A stretch of DNA of 33,894 nt from Halorubrum sp. (GCA_028275105.1 JAQCNI010000006.1:1-33894), one strand, 5' to 3'. Shown: positions 6,821 through 16,340, counted from the first letter of the stretch. Notes: generated by a model not told the origin, from the sequence alone. Numbers and translations: made by a program.

Positions 6821-9800
6821 ATGACTGACTCTCAACCGTCTCGTGGAGCTTCGGGACGCCTTCTGGCCCTGTCTGCGAAGCTCAACGGAGCCGAAACGGT
6901 CGAGACTGCGATCACCCGTACGATGGAGCTGGTGGAAACGGCGTTCGACCGGCCGGTGGCGAGCGTTTCTACACACGACCCGGCGACGGATACGACCACC
7001 ATTGTTGAAGCCGCCGTTCCGTCCTCGGCCCGAGTCGACGGCGTTCCGGACCGGATGCCGGGAGCCCTCGTCGAGCGAATGGATGAGCGCCGGGACGGCC
7101 CGTCGGCTGACGGTATTCCCGAGGCGACGGTTGACGCCGACCCGGGAGGGGCGCTCCGGGCCGAGGTTCTCGTTCCCGTCGGACGCGACCGAGTGCTGCG
7201 CGTCGGCGTCACGGATCCCGACGGGTTCGACGACGCCGGGATAGCCACCGTGGAAGGGATCGCGGCGAACCTCGAAACGGCGTTGTCCCGGATCGACCAC
7301 CGACGGTCGGCGGCCGTGGATCGTGACGTCGCCCGCGCGTTGTTCGACCGGTCGGACGATGCCACGTTCGTCAGCGATACCGACGGAACGCTGGTGGCAG
7401 TCAACCGCGCCGCGGTTGAGTTGACGGGCCGCGACCGGGACGCGCTTCTGACGAGCGGGTTACCCGATATCGCCGGGGACACGGCGGCCGAGACCGTTCG
7501 CGAGCATCTCGAAACCACCGTGACCGGAGCGTCGGCATCGTCCACGATGACGCTTGAGCGCGCCCACGGTGCGGATCGCTCGATCGAACTCACGAGCCAA
7601 CGGTTTGCGGTACACGGGACGAACTACATCCGCACGATAGCGCACGACCCGCCGGCGGGTAGACGGCCGCAACCGAGACGCTCCGGGGGTCCGGTCGAGG
7701 ACGACGCGACTGCGTTCCGCCGGCTGAACGAACTCACGGCCGGTGCGAAAGCGTTTGACGAGACCATCGAGCGATTGTTGTCGCTCGGGTGTGAGTACTT
7801 CGGTCTTGAGACGGGGATCCTCTCGCACGTCGACGGCAACGAGTATACGATCGATAACGTTGTTGACGCGACCGGGACACACGAGGCGGGTGCGGTGTAC
7901 GAGCTCGGGGAAACGATGTGTGACGCGACGCTCGCCGGTGACGCAACCGAATCGATCGCGTTCACCGACGTTGCGGACACCGAACACCGGAATCACCCGG
8001 CGGCCGAGGACGTCCACGCATACATCGCGGCGCCCGTCGTCGTCGACGGCGACACGTACGGTACGGTGAACTTCTCGATGGGGAGGCCACGCGTGAACGC
8101 GGTCGATCAAGCCGAACGGGAGTTCGTCAAGCAGATCGCACGATGGACCGGCGTCGAAATCGAACGCCGTCGCCGGTTCGAAGAACTGGAACGGTACGAG
8201 ACGATCCTTGAAGCCGTTGACGACCCTGTATACGCGTTGGACGCGGACGGTCGATTCACCTTCGTCAACTCGGCTGCGGAACGTGAATTCGGGTACGACG
8301 AGACCGTCCTCGGTAAGACACCCTCGATCGGGATGCGAGAGTCGGACCTCGAACGGGTTCGTGGACAGATCGACGACCTGATCGCCACGGACGAGCGGTC
8401 GAAGACCGCGGAGTTCGCCCTCGAAACGGCCGACGGGGGGCATCGGGTCGTCGAGAACCGAATCGCGTTGCTTAGCGACGATGAGTTCCGCGGAACGGCC
8501 GGCGTCCTTCGTGACGTTACTGCCCGGAACGAACGACGACAAAAACTGGAATCGTTCCAGCGGGCGATCGAGGAGGCGGTCGACGGCGTCGCGGTTCTCG
8601 AGGACGGGACGTACACGTACGTCGACCGGACCCACGTCGAAATGTACGGGTTCGACGACACCGATGAGCTACTCGGGGACACCTGGCGGAAGTTGTACGA
8701 CGACGAGGAGGTCGCGCGGTTGGAAGCCGAGGCGTTCCCGGCGCTCGAATCCGAGGGGCACTGGCGTGGGATGGTGACCGGCCGTCGCCCGGACGGGTCG
8801 ACGTTCCCGGCCGAACTCTCCTTGACGATCGTCGACGACGGGCGACTCGTCTGTACCGTCCGCGACGAGACCGAGCGCCAAGCCAGGCAACGCGAACTCA
8901 AACTGAAAGAGCGGGCAATGAACGAGGCCGACGTCGGGATCACGATCAGCGATCTAACGCAGGATGACAACCCGTTGATCTACGTCAACGACGGGTTCGT
9001 CGAGCAAACGGGATACGATCGTGAGGAGGCGCTCGGCCGGAACTATCGGTTCCTGGAGGCCGACGAGAGGGATCAGTCGGTGGTCGATGACCTGCGGAAC
9101 GCCATCGCTGCCGAGGAGCCGACGACCGTCGAGTTGCGCAACTACCGCAAGGACGGCGAGCAGTTCTGGAACCGTGTCTCGATGACACCCGTCCACGACG
9201 ATAGCGGCGACCCGGTCAACGCCATCGGTATCCAGCAGGAGGTAACCGAAGAAAAGACCAGAGAGAAACGGCTACAAGCGCTCCTTGGGACGACGCGGGA
9301 ACTGCTCGAGGCGGACGGGCTTGAGGAGGTGGCCACCGAGACGGTCGAGACGCTGACCACGGAGTTTGAGTTCCATCAGGCAGCCTTCTATCGTCGAGAG
9401 GGAGACGAAATCGTGCGGACAGCCGCAAGCGGAGCGAGCACCGCCCAGCCACCCGGACGAATCGAGCGTGGACGGACGCCGCTGTGGGACGCCATCGAAC
9501 GCGGCAAACCGATTCACCACGACGACTTCGTGGGGATTAGTGACGGCGTCGACCGGGGAGACGTTGCCGCGGGCGCGTACTTCCCGGTCGGCGACCATGG
9601 CACGATCGTGGTCGGTGCCAAGCGTCCTGACCGTCTCGGTGAGAGCCAACGGCAACTCGTCGGGGTACTGACCGAGAACCTCCAATCGGTGCTCGACAAC
9701 ATTCAGCAGCGGCGTGAGCTGATCAACGAGCAGAAGCGCTTCCGCATGCTGAGTGAGAGCGTCGAGGAGTACGCGTTCCTCACCATTGATGAGGACGGCG

Positions 9801-11491
9801 ACATCCAGACGTGGAACGGGGGTGCGAAGAACCTGTTCGGCTACGAGGCGGACGCGGCCGTCGGGATGTCGACGTCGAAATTCTATCCCGAGGCCGACCG
9901 CGAGTCTCACCCCGAGAAGCGGTTGCTCCAGCAGGCACGCGTCGCCGGTGAAAGCGCACACGAGGGCTGGCTCGTCCGCGCGGACGGGTCGGAGTTCTAC
10001 GCGGACGTTCGGTACGCGTCGCTGGAAGCGGAGGACGGGACGTTCCGCGGGTTCGCAAAGATCGTTCGCGACATGACCCGCCGCCGACACCAACAACGCC
10101 GTACCGAGCGGTTCGTTGAGGAGTCCGACGACGTAGTGACGATAGTCGACCCGGACGGGACGCTGACGTACGCGAGCGGGTCGGCGAACCGCGTCCTTGG
10201 GCACGACCCCGACGACCTCGTCGGCGAGAACCTCTTCGATCACCTCCACCCGGCCGGTCGGGAGCACGCGATACAGCAGTTCGTCACGTGTGTTGAGGAC
10301 GTCGAAAGGGTGAGGGCAGAATGCCGCTTCGACGCTCCGGACGGCGGATGGATCGACATCGAAGGCCGATATCGGAACATGCTCGATGATGACGCCATCG
10401 AGGGAGTGATCGTCTATCTCCGTGACGTGACCGAGACCAAGAAGCGCATCCGGCGGTTCGAGAGTATCTTCAACGGCACGTTCCAGCTCACGAATCTGCT
10501 GGACCTGGACGGGACACTCGTCGAAGCCAACGACGCCACACTCGAGTTCGCCGGGGTCGACCACGACGCCATCGTCGGGACACCATTCATCGACGCCCCG
10601 TTGTGGACACACTCCGACGCGGTCAGGGACGGCGTCCGAGACGCCATCGACCGGGCCGCAGCCGGCGATTTCGTCCGGTACGAAACGGAGGTTCGCGGCG
10701 CCGACGGCCTCGCGACGGTCGACTTCTCTGTGAAACCCGTGACTGACGAGAATGGCGACGTGTCCGAACTCGTCGCCGAGGGTCGTGACATCACCGAGCA
10801 AAAGCAGCATCGACGCCACTTGGATGTCATGCAGCGTGTGATGCGGCACAACATGCGAAACGATCTCAATAAGATCCGTGGCTGGGCGCAGATGATGGTC
10901 GAAGAGTCGGACGTGGAAAAGCGAGCCGAACGGTTCGAGACCGTCAAGGAAGTGCTTGAACGGTGGGAGGCGATGGTGGAAAAGATGAAATCGATTCGAT
11001 CCGCACTCGAGTCCCAGCAGGCGAGCGACGCCCGGAAGGAGGCCGGATCGCTGGTCAGGGACGCCGTTGGGCAGGCCCGCGAGGAGGAAGTCGACGTGGC
11101 CGTCGTGACTGACGCGCCAGCCACCGAGTCGACGCAGGTGCCCGCGTCGCCTCTCGAGGCGGTTCGTGAACTGGTAACGAACGCAGCCGAGGCGTCGGCG
11201 GACCCCACGATCGAGGTCGAACTCACCCGTCCGGAGGACGGCTGGATCGAGATATCCGTGAGAGACGATGGCCCGGGAATGCCGGACATCGAAGCAGACG
11301 TGCTTGAGACTGGCGAAGAGACGCCACTCGATCACGGGCAAGGGCTCGGCCTGTGGATGGTTCGGATGATCGTCACCCGGGCCGGCGGTGACGTGCTGGT
11401 CGAGTCGACGGCCGACGGAACGGACGTGTGCCTGCGGTTGCCGACCGAGCGGGCAGTCGAAGACGAAGGATCCGTCGAGACGACTGGATGA
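6821..11491 (+). CDS. Multi-PAS/GAF sensor histidine kinase (1556 aa)
   Basis: This is a soluble sensor kinase with no membrane segment. Apparent order: GAF-like (about 10-160), PAS (165-275), GAF (300-450), PAS (453-575), PAS (576-695), LOV-like PAS (696-815), GAF (816-970), PAS (972-1090), PAS (1092-1210), PAS (1212-1335), then the kinase core. The phospho-acceptor is probably His1343 in MRHNMRNDLNKIRGW. The ATPase domain shows the N box ELVTNAAEAS near 1450, G1 DDGPGMP at 1482-1488 and G2 GQGLGLW at 1506-1512. In the LOV-like domain the motif reads GRNYRFLEA (739-747), with Tyr742 where a photoactive LOV domain has Cys. No response regulator is adjacent, as is common for haloarchaeal kinases. 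The start is the ATG 25 bases downstream of a TATA box. Its ligands are unknown. Confidence 0.93.
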   Translation: MTDSQPSRGASGRLLALSAKLNGAETVETAITRTMELVETAFDRPVASVSTHDPATDTTTIVEAAVPSSARVDGVPDRMPGALVERMDERRDGPSADGIPEATVDADPGGALRAEVLVPVGRDRVLRVGVTDPDGFDDAGIATVEGIAANLETALSRIDHRRSAAVDRDVARALFDRSDDATFVSDTDGTLVAVNRAAVELTGRDRDALLTSGLPDIAGDTAAETVREHLETTVTGASASSTMTLERAHGADRSIELTSQRFAVHGTNYIRTIAHDPPAGRRPQPRRSGGPVEDDATAFRRLNELTAGAKAFDETIERLLSLGCEYFGLETGILSHVDGNEYTIDNVVDATGTHEAGAVYELGETMCDATLAGDATESIAFTDVADTEHRNHPAAEDVHAYIAAPVVVDGDTYGTVNFSMGRPRVNAVDQAEREFVKQIARWTGVEIERRRRFEELERYETILEAVDDPVYALDADGRFTFVNSAAEREFGYDETVLGKTPSIGMRESDLERVRGQIDDLIATDERSKTAEFALETADGGHRVVENRIALLSDDEFRGTAGVLRDVTARNERRQKLESFQRAIEEAVDGVAVLEDGTYTYVDRTHVEMYGFDDTDELLGDTWRKLYDDEEVARLEAEAFPALESEGHWRGMVTGRRPDGSTFPAELSLTIVDDGRLVCTVRDETERQARQRELKLKERAMNEADVGITISDLTQDDNPLIYVNDGFVEQTGYDREEALGRNYRFLEADERDQSVVDDLRNAIAAEEPTTVELRNYRKDGEQFWNRVSMTPVHDDSGDPVNAIGIQQEVTEEKTREKRLQALLGTTRELLEADGLEEVATETVETLTTEFEFHQAAFYRREGDEIVRTAASGASTAQPPGRIERGRTPLWDAIERGKPIHHDDFVGISDGVDRGDVAAGAYFPVGDHGTIVVGAKRPDRLGESQRQLVGVLTENLQSVLDNIQQRRELINEQKRFRMLSESVEEYAFLTIDEDGDIQTWNGGAKNLFGYEADAAVGMSTSKFYPEADRESHPEKRLLQQARVAGESAHEGWLVRADGSEFYADVRYASLEAEDGTFRGFAKIVRDMTRRRHQQRRTERFVEESDDVVTIVDPDGTLTYASGSANRVLGHDPDDLVGENLFDHLHPAGREHAIQQFVTCVEDVERVRAECRFDAPDGGWIDIEGRYRNMLDDDAIEGVIVYLRDVTETKKRIRRFESIFNGTFQLTNLLDLDGTLVEANDATLEFAGVDHDAIVGTPFIDAPLWTHSDAVRDGVRDAIDRAAAGDFVRYETEVRGADGLATVDFSVKPVTDENGDVSELVAEGRDITEQKQHRRHLDVMQRVMRHNMRNDLNKIRGWAQMMVEESDVEKRAERFETVKEVLERWEAMVEKMKSIRSALESQQASDARKEAGSLVRDAVGQAREEEVDVAVVTDAPATESTQVPASPLEAVRELVTNAAEASADPTIEVELTRPEDGWIEISVRDDGPGMPDIEADVLETGEETPLDHGQGLGLWMVRMIVTRAGGDVLVESTADGTDVCLRLPTERAVEDEGSVETTG

Positions 11492-11846
11492 CGACCGAGC
11501 GGTCGACCCCGACGGGCCTCCCCGTCGGACGTGATCTCCCGGGCCGCACTGTCGGGGGGTGTCCCCGCGGCATGCCATGTGAATTCCCGCTTCGTCGTCT
11601 GCCGACGTGACTCTCGGCCATCCCGAGGCCGGGTCCGGATGGTCGTGACGGGTGTCGTCCCTCTCGGTCGCCGTCACGACGCCGAAATTGGTGAGTCGGC
11701 ACGGGCGGTCCCGCGCCGCATTCGTGGAGGCGGCGGCGTCCTCGGCGATCCACGGGGCAGGTTGCGGTCTTGAGAGCCGCATCGCGACCGATTCCACCCG
11801 ACCGAACGTCGGCGCACCTTCCCTCCACGTCTCTAGCCACTCGGTC
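11492..11846. other. 355-bp gap without a recognisable gene
   Basis: Neither strand shows acidic protein-like coding between the kinase and the aminotransferase remnant. Several frames are open, but their translations are Arg/Pro/Ser-rich, as expected of GC-rich shadow frames. A perfect hairpin, CCGACGGG-CCTC-CCCGTCGG, lies at 11509-11528, 18 bases after the kinase stop. The rest may be eroded sequence linked to the deletion in the neighbouring aminotransferase gene. Confidence 0.5.
11509..11528 (+). terminator. Hairpin just downstream of the kinase gene
   Basis: An 8-bp perfect stem with a 4-base loop lies 18 bases after the kinase stop. Archaeal termination usually depends on T-runs, which are lacking here, so this could be an RNA-stabilising stem or chance in GC-rich DNA. 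Confidence 0.25.
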
Positions 11847-12443
11847 TCATTCGAACGTCTCCGCGATCGCCGCGTCGAACGCGTCGACCGCCCGCTCGAT
11901 CTCTGACCGGGAGACGCAAAACGGCGGCGCGATGAGGTGATCGTCGTACGCCTCGATCGCGGCGCGACCGGCCGCACACGCCACGGGGTGGCCGGCGAAC
12001 GTCTGCCCGAGGTCGTACCCCTCGTCGCGGACGACATCACCGATCCAGTCGTCGGCGATCACGCCGGCCAGCGGGACGTACGCGCTCGTGACTCCCTTGG
12101 CGAACGTGATCATGTCGGGCACGACGCCCTCCGTGTCGATGCCGGACCAGTCGCCACAGCGGCCGAAACCGGTGATGACCTCGTCGGAGATCACCGGGAC
12201 GTCGTACCTGTCGCAGATTTTGCGGAGGCGCTCAAAGTACCCCGGCGGTGCCGGGTATCCGCCGCTGGTGCCGCCGATCGGCTCCGTGAGGATCGCGGCC
12301 ACGGACTCCGGCCTCTCGTTGCGGATCACGAACTTGATCTGGTCGGCCGCCTGCTCCGCCAGCTCCCGCGGCGAATCGGCGTCGAATGCCTCCGGTGAAC
12401 CAATCTCCAAACGCGACTCAACATAAGTAAACCTCGGAAACAC
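11847..12443 (-). pseudogene. Class III aminotransferase, truncated at the N-terminus and internally deleted
   Basis: The 198-residue frame contains conserved parts of PLP-dependent class III aminotransferases: AAILTEPIGGTSGGYPAPPG, then ISDEVITGFGRCGDWSGID, then MITFAKGVTSAYVPLAG with the PLP lysine in FAKG, and GQTFAGHPVACAAG. Such proteins are usually about 430-460 residues. Here roughly the first 180 are missing. After EAYDDHLIA the sequence jumps to the family's C-terminal ending APPFCVSRSEIERAVDAFDA, skipping some 80-90 residues. The upstream break coincides with a sharp switch to AT-rich DNA near 12420. The remaining product could not form the full active site. The original substrate is not determinable. 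Confidence 0.75.
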
Positions 12444-12583
12444 TGCTATAACACCTTATTATTCACCTAATCACCGCTATCTAATAGAGTATTTTAGACC
12501 ATTGTATTTAATTGCGTCTCGAACTGTGAGCAATATATACGCTCAAAACGCGGTGTTAAATGCTTACACTACGTACCATTGGT

Positions 12584-12856
12584 ATGGGGGATAGAGACCG
12601 TAACGTTGGTCGATTAGACCGGATGCTTTGAGTACCGTTTGGATTGGCCGCCGCTATCGTTGCTGGTTGGGTATTCCTCACGTACTCATTTGAAACTGGA
12701 ATTTTTGTAGTGCTACCGTTAATTGTCTTGGTAGCAATTCTGCTTATCAGTGCAACGACAGGGACCTGCGGGATTTACGCTGCTCTCGGACTCAATACTT
12801 GTGGTGAAGAAGTCTGCACTGAGGACGACTCAAAAGAAGCGTGGGTAGCAGAGTAG
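12584..12856 (+). pseudogene. DUF2892/YgaP-type membrane protein with in-frame TGA
   Basis: From the ATG at 12584 the frame encodes MGDRDRNVGRLDRML, then TGA at 12629-12631, then VPFGLAAAIVAGWVFLTYS, two hydrophobic segments, and CGIYAALGLNTCGEE. The N-terminal NVGRLDR-ML-R pattern, two membrane helices and the C-x-n-LG-x-NTC ending match DUF2892, whose usual residue at the stop is Arg; CGA to TGA is a single transition. A shortened protein of 70 residues could start at the TTG at 12644. A TTAAAT stretch at 12556-12561 lies 23-28 bases before the ATG, supporting it as the original start. The stop codon abuts the convergent glycosyltransferase stop. Confidence 0.65.
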
Positions 12857-14062
12857 TCAGTTCTCATCGGATGCGGTCTCCTCCTCATTTTCATGTCCAA
12901 ATTCGCCGTCTGACAGCTCCGGGTTACGTTCTTTGAGTGTGTCTGAATCGACTGCTGTCGTTTTCTGGGTGACCTCAAAGTCATCTACTGGTCGTATGAT
13001 TCCCCACAGGGCTCCAAGCGAATGGACAAGCACCGCAAGCGGGGTAGCAATGAGATATGCCCACCATTCTTCGGGGTACTTTCGATACTCAATAAGCCCA
13101 AATATCATGTATAGAAAGACGATTCCAAACAATAGCACGGAGAGCAGGAGATATGTACTGGAGGACGGGATCGCCTCGGGAAACACAAAGATGGTCACAC
13201 CGAACAGTGGAATGACCGGCGATAGTGCCCATATTACGATCCGCGAGAAAATAATCGGCTGATACCTCCGCGGCAGAAGGTCTCGGTCTTGAATCGTCCC
13301 GGAAACCCACCGACGGCGCTGTTTGATCAGCGACGTAATCGTCGGCGGTTCTTGGTTCTGCGCTTTCACCGTCGTAAGCCGGTAGTCGATATTTGTGTAT
13401 GCGGCCGCACGCCAGATGAACGTCGTGTCTTCGGTGATCGATGGGACATTCCATGTGACTTGCTGTTCTAACTCATGGCGTACGGCAACGGCTCCACCCC
13501 AAGCGTACGCTGGATATGCGACCCGATGAAAGGCTCGTTGTTCGAACTGAAAGCCGATACGAAATATCTCACACACGTACGTGAGTCGGGAGCGGGTTCG
13601 AAGCGGATGCTCGCTGAGTTGAATGATATCTGCCGCCGGCAACCCGGAAAACCCACTAAGCAGGGTATCTTCATCTAGATACAAGACATATTCTTTCTCA
13701 CAAGGAATCCGTTGGCGGGCCCACTCAATCGCACGCCCTTTCCGCTGTGCCGCACAGTCAAACGCATCTGGAACGACATGAACGTCAGCCCCGGTGATGT
13801 CGATATCTTCCTCAGCGATGACGAGCGGGTCGGTGATCTCAGCGGGGATAGAATTCACCGTTAATTGGACGGTTTCTTCAGCAGCAATAGTTAGAACCCT
13901 GACTTGAATGTTGTCCAACCCGATTTCAGTCTGGTCAGCGTCCTGCCAGCCGTACGAAAGAATGAATACCTGTATGAGCCACCACAATGAGGCAACGCCA
14001 TACAGCACCAATATGGCCCAGAGAGAGACGCTAAGTAGCTGTGCCCACACGGCGCTGTTCAT
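12857..14062 (-). CDS. Membrane-bound family 2 glycosyltransferase
   Basis: This 401-residue protein has N-terminal hydrophobic helices (about 8-36), a cytoplasmic GT-A catalytic domain, and two to four C-terminal membrane segments (about 272-295, 303-324, 335-356), followed by an acidic tail. GT2 hallmarks are visible: a metal-binding DED at 130-132 (YLDEDT), a catalytic-type ED at 211-212 (TEDTTF), and QRRRW at 248-252. The layout resembles processive or egghead/cellulose-synthase-like enzymes that add sugars to a lipid or growing polysaccharide. Donor and acceptor cannot be told from the sequence. Codon use is less GC-rich than in the flanking metabolic genes, suggesting the gene was acquired. 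No other glycan genes are adjacent. Confidence 0.85.
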   Translation of the reverse strand: MNSAVWAQLLSVSLWAILVLYGVASLWWLIQVFILSYGWQDADQTEIGLDNIQVRVLTIAAEETVQLTVNSIPAEITDPLVIAEEDIDITGADVHVVPDAFDCAAQRKGRAIEWARQRIPCEKEYVLYLDEDTLLSGFSGLPAADIIQLSEHPLRTRSRLTYVCEIFRIGFQFEQRAFHRVAYPAYAWGGAVAVRHELEQQVTWNVPSITEDTTFIWRAAAYTNIDYRLTTVKAQNQEPPTITSLIKQRRRWVSGTIQDRDLLPRRYQPIIFSRIVIWALSPVIPLFGVTIFVFPEAIPSSSTYLLLSVLLFGIVFLYMIFGLIEYRKYPEEWWAYLIATPLAVLVHSLGALWGIIRPVDDFEVTQKTTAVDSDTLKERNPELSDGEFGHENEEETASDEN

Positions 14063-14216
14063 TTTCTGTCATTTTAACGACCGTGCGGGGCAGAAGTAAA
14101 ACTAGCGGTGTTTGGATGGCAAGACCGAAATTACGTTGACGTGTGAAGAGAACCACGGAATTGCCGTCAGTAGCGGCGTGCGAGATACGGAGCGTACGGT
14201 CGGCACACCGTCAGCG

Positions 14217-14459
14217 CTATTTCGTCCACCCGAGTTCGTATTCGAGTTCGTATCGTTGTTCGCCGGTTTCTGAATCCGTGTCCCGTTCGAGTTCGACTTC
14301 GAACCGGGGGTTTTCGGGGATGGTGACGTCCCGTTCTTCCGTTTCACTTTTCAACTGAACGGTCCCGGATTCGATCTGTTCAGCAGCATCAAGTAGCGCC
14401 GCAGCGATCTCGGTTCTCGGAACCGTTTCCTCGGTGTTGAATAGCTCTTCTTCGGGCAT
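14217..14459 (-). CDS. Amphi-Trp domain protein (80 aa)
   Basis: The ATG at 14459 starts MPEEELFNTEETVPRTEIAA and the protein ends RYELEYELGWTK. The N-terminal 'LF..EE..PR.EIAA.L...A' pattern and the amphipathic C-terminal strand with Trp match the small amphi-Trp domain family common in haloarchaea, whose function is unknown. The frame is open further upstream to 14600, but that extension is Ser/Arg-rich and unlike the family, so the internal ATG is chosen. It is followed by 154 bp without a gene. Confidence 0.8.
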   Translation of the reverse strand: MPEEELFNTEETVPRTEIAAALLDAAEQIESGTVQLKSETEERDVTIPENPRFEVELERDTDSETGEQRYELEYELGWTK

Positions 14460-14580
14460 CAGTTCATACTGCGCTCCCGGTTGTGATATACCGACGGACG
14501 ATTCCCGGAACGGAAGAACGCGGCTTGACGTTGTATGCGCCCCGTATTTAGCAGCGACTGAGCGAGCTACCAGGTTGCTA

Positions 14581-15072
14581 TCAGATCCCGAACCCGGCAC
14601 TCGCGGCCGAGAGGTTGACGTCGAGCGAGACGACGTAGGTGGTGACCGCCCAGAACGCGGCGATCTCGAGGGCGGTGATGATCACGGTCACGAGGTCGGC
14701 ATACTTGCTGCTCGTCGTGACGCCGAACGGCAGCGAGAACTCCGAGTCGGAAAGGGGGTGGAACAGCGCGATTCCGCGCCGGCTTCCGACCAAGTCGAGG
14801 AGGTAGTGGGTGAGCACGCCAACCCAGACGAAGTGGAGGTTATCGAACAACACCGGATACGCGAGGAACACCCCGAGCACCGGGAGACTGTGTAGCGTCT
14901 TCCGGTGTTTCCCGAAGGCGGTATCGACGTCCGGGAACAGCGCTCCGAGCACGATCGGGACGGTGATCTGCGCGGTCTTCCGTGCGGTGGCGACGTCGAC
15001 GCCGGGTTCGAGCACGAACCCGATGCCGAGCGCGAGCAACAGCGCGTTCAATACGTGGCCGCGTTTGTTCAT
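14581..15072 (-). CDS. DUF457/YdjM-type membrane metal-dependent hydrolase
   Basis: This 163-residue protein starts MNKRGHVLNALLLALGIGFV and has about four hydrophobic segments. It contains PDVDTAFGKHRKTLHSL and GVLTHYLLDLV, the His/Asp motifs of the DUF457 (YdjM-like) family of membrane-bound putative metal-dependent hydrolases. The substrate is unknown; E. coli YdjM is LexA-regulated, but nothing here shows that. It lies 158 bp from the divergent aminotransferase gene. Confidence 0.75.
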   Translation of the reverse strand: MNKRGHVLNALLLALGIGFVLEPGVDVATARKTAQITVPIVLGALFPDVDTAFGKHRKTLHSLPVLGVFLAYPVLFDNLHFVWVGVLTHYLLDLVGSRRGIALFHPLSDSEFSLPFGVTTSSKYADLVTVIITALEIAAFWAVTTYVVSLDVNLSAASAGFGI

Positions 15073-15230
15073 ACCGCTCCCTCTCGGTGAACCGACTCAA
15101 AAGGTGCGGTCGGTCGCCGCGGATCCGGGCGGTCCGGGCGGTTCGGGGCGGTCCGGAGGAACCACTCCGGAATGAAACCGATCCGATTCGACGTCGAAAG
15201 AGCCACGGTCGCCCCGGCCAACGACCCGCC

Positions 15231-16340
15231 ATGGACTACGAGAAGCCCAAGTTCTTCCACGTGATGCAGTACGCCGCGGCCGCCGACCGCGACGTCATCG
15301 GCATGGTGAGCGGGAACCCGGACTGGGAGCCGCCCGCCGCGCTCCGCGAGTCGCTCGGCGCGTACGCGGACCTCCCGTCGAGCGAGTTCCAGTACCCGCC
15401 GAGCGACGGGCTCCGCGACCTCCGGGAGGGAATCGCCGCCAACCGGGGCGTCGACGTCGACCGCGTCGTCGTCACGAACGGAACGGGAGAGGCGAACTAC
15501 CTCGCGATGGCCCGGGCGCTCAAGCGCGACGCCGGTGCCGAGGCGCTGTTGATGGATCCCGCCTATCCGTACTACCCGGGGAAGACGGAGCTACTCGACG
15601 GCACCCCGACGCTGGTTCCCACCCGGCGGGACGGCGGACTCAACGTCGACGCGGTCCGAGAGGCGGCGGGCGAGGAGACGGCACTGATCGTGTTGAACAC
15701 GCCGAACAACCCGACCGGAGCCATCTACGACATCGACCGCGTCCGGGAGGTCGTCGCCGTCGCGGAGGCGGTCGACGCGCTCGTCGTCGTCGACGAGGTG
15801 TACGATCGCTTCGACCACACCGGCGAGTTTGAGTCCGCGCTCTCGATCGACTCCGACCGCGTCATCGTGACGAGCGGGTTCTCGAAGTCGATGGCGATCA
15901 CGGGATTCCGCGTCGGCTACGCGGTGCTACCCGCGGCACACGTCGCCGCGGCGAAGACGCGCCACATGCTCGTGAACGTCACGGGGTCGCGGCCGGCCCA
16001 ACACGCCGTCGCCCACGCGCTGGCGGGGACGGACGACGACTACTACGAGGCGAACCGCAAGCGGCTCGCCGACCGGATCGACGCGTTCACCGCCGCCCTC
16101 GACGACGCTGGCGCGGAGTACACCCGACCCGATGGCGCGTTCTACGTGCTCGCGCGGTTCGACGGCTTCCCCGGGACGATGGCGAACGTGAAACGGCTGA
16201 TCGACGAAGCGGGCGTCGCCGGGATGCCCGGGGAGACGTTCGGCACCGCTCGCGACGACTGGATCCGGTTCGCCCTCGTGACCCCGCGCGCCGTCGAGGC
16301 CGCCGAGCGACTCGTCGACCACTTCGCCGGGCAGACGTGA
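15231..16340 (+). CDS. Class I/II PLP-dependent aminotransferase
   Basis: The 369-residue protein starts MDYEKPKFFHVMQYAAAADR. It has the fold-type I signatures TNGTGEANYLAMARAL, NTPNNPTGAIYD, VVVDEVYDRFDH and FSKSMAITGFRVGYAV, the last with the Lys that binds PLP; a late R-F-A segment (DDWIRFALVTP) carries the likely carboxylate-binding Arg. It is of the AspC/aromatic aminotransferase type, and the exact amino acid cannot be assigned. The frame stays open upstream on the same strand, but the upstream part is Arg-rich, so the ATG at 15231 is used. It converges on the flavoprotein gene ending at 16416. Confidence 0.88.
   Translation: MDYEKPKFFHVMQYAAAADRDVIGMVSGNPDWEPPAALRESLGAYADLPSSEFQYPPSDGLRDLREGIAANRGVDVDRVVVTNGTGEANYLAMARALKRDAGAEALLMDPAYPYYPGKTELLDGTPTLVPTRRDGGLNVDAVREAAGEETALIVLNTPNNPTGAIYDIDRVREVVAVAEAVDALVVVDEVYDRFDHTGEFESALSIDSDRVIVTSGFSKSMAITGFRVGYAVLPAAHVAAAKTRHMLVNVTGSRPAQHAVAHALAGTDDDYYEANRKRLADRIDAFTAALDDAGAEYTRPDGAFYVLARFDGFPGTMANVKRLIDEAGVAGMPGETFGTARDDWIRFALVTPRAVEAAERLVDHFAGQT

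Noticed and set aside
9272..12040. A 922-codon open frame on the minus strand across the histidine kinase gene
   Set aside because: It is antisense to a protein with complete PAS, GAF and kinase motifs. Its translation is Arg/Ser/Pro-rich, as GC-rich shadow frames are.
12629..12631. TGA as a possible selenocysteine codon in the DUF2892-type gene
   Set aside because: The expected residue there is Arg, no SECIS-like structure was seen, and haloarchaea are not known to use selenocysteine.
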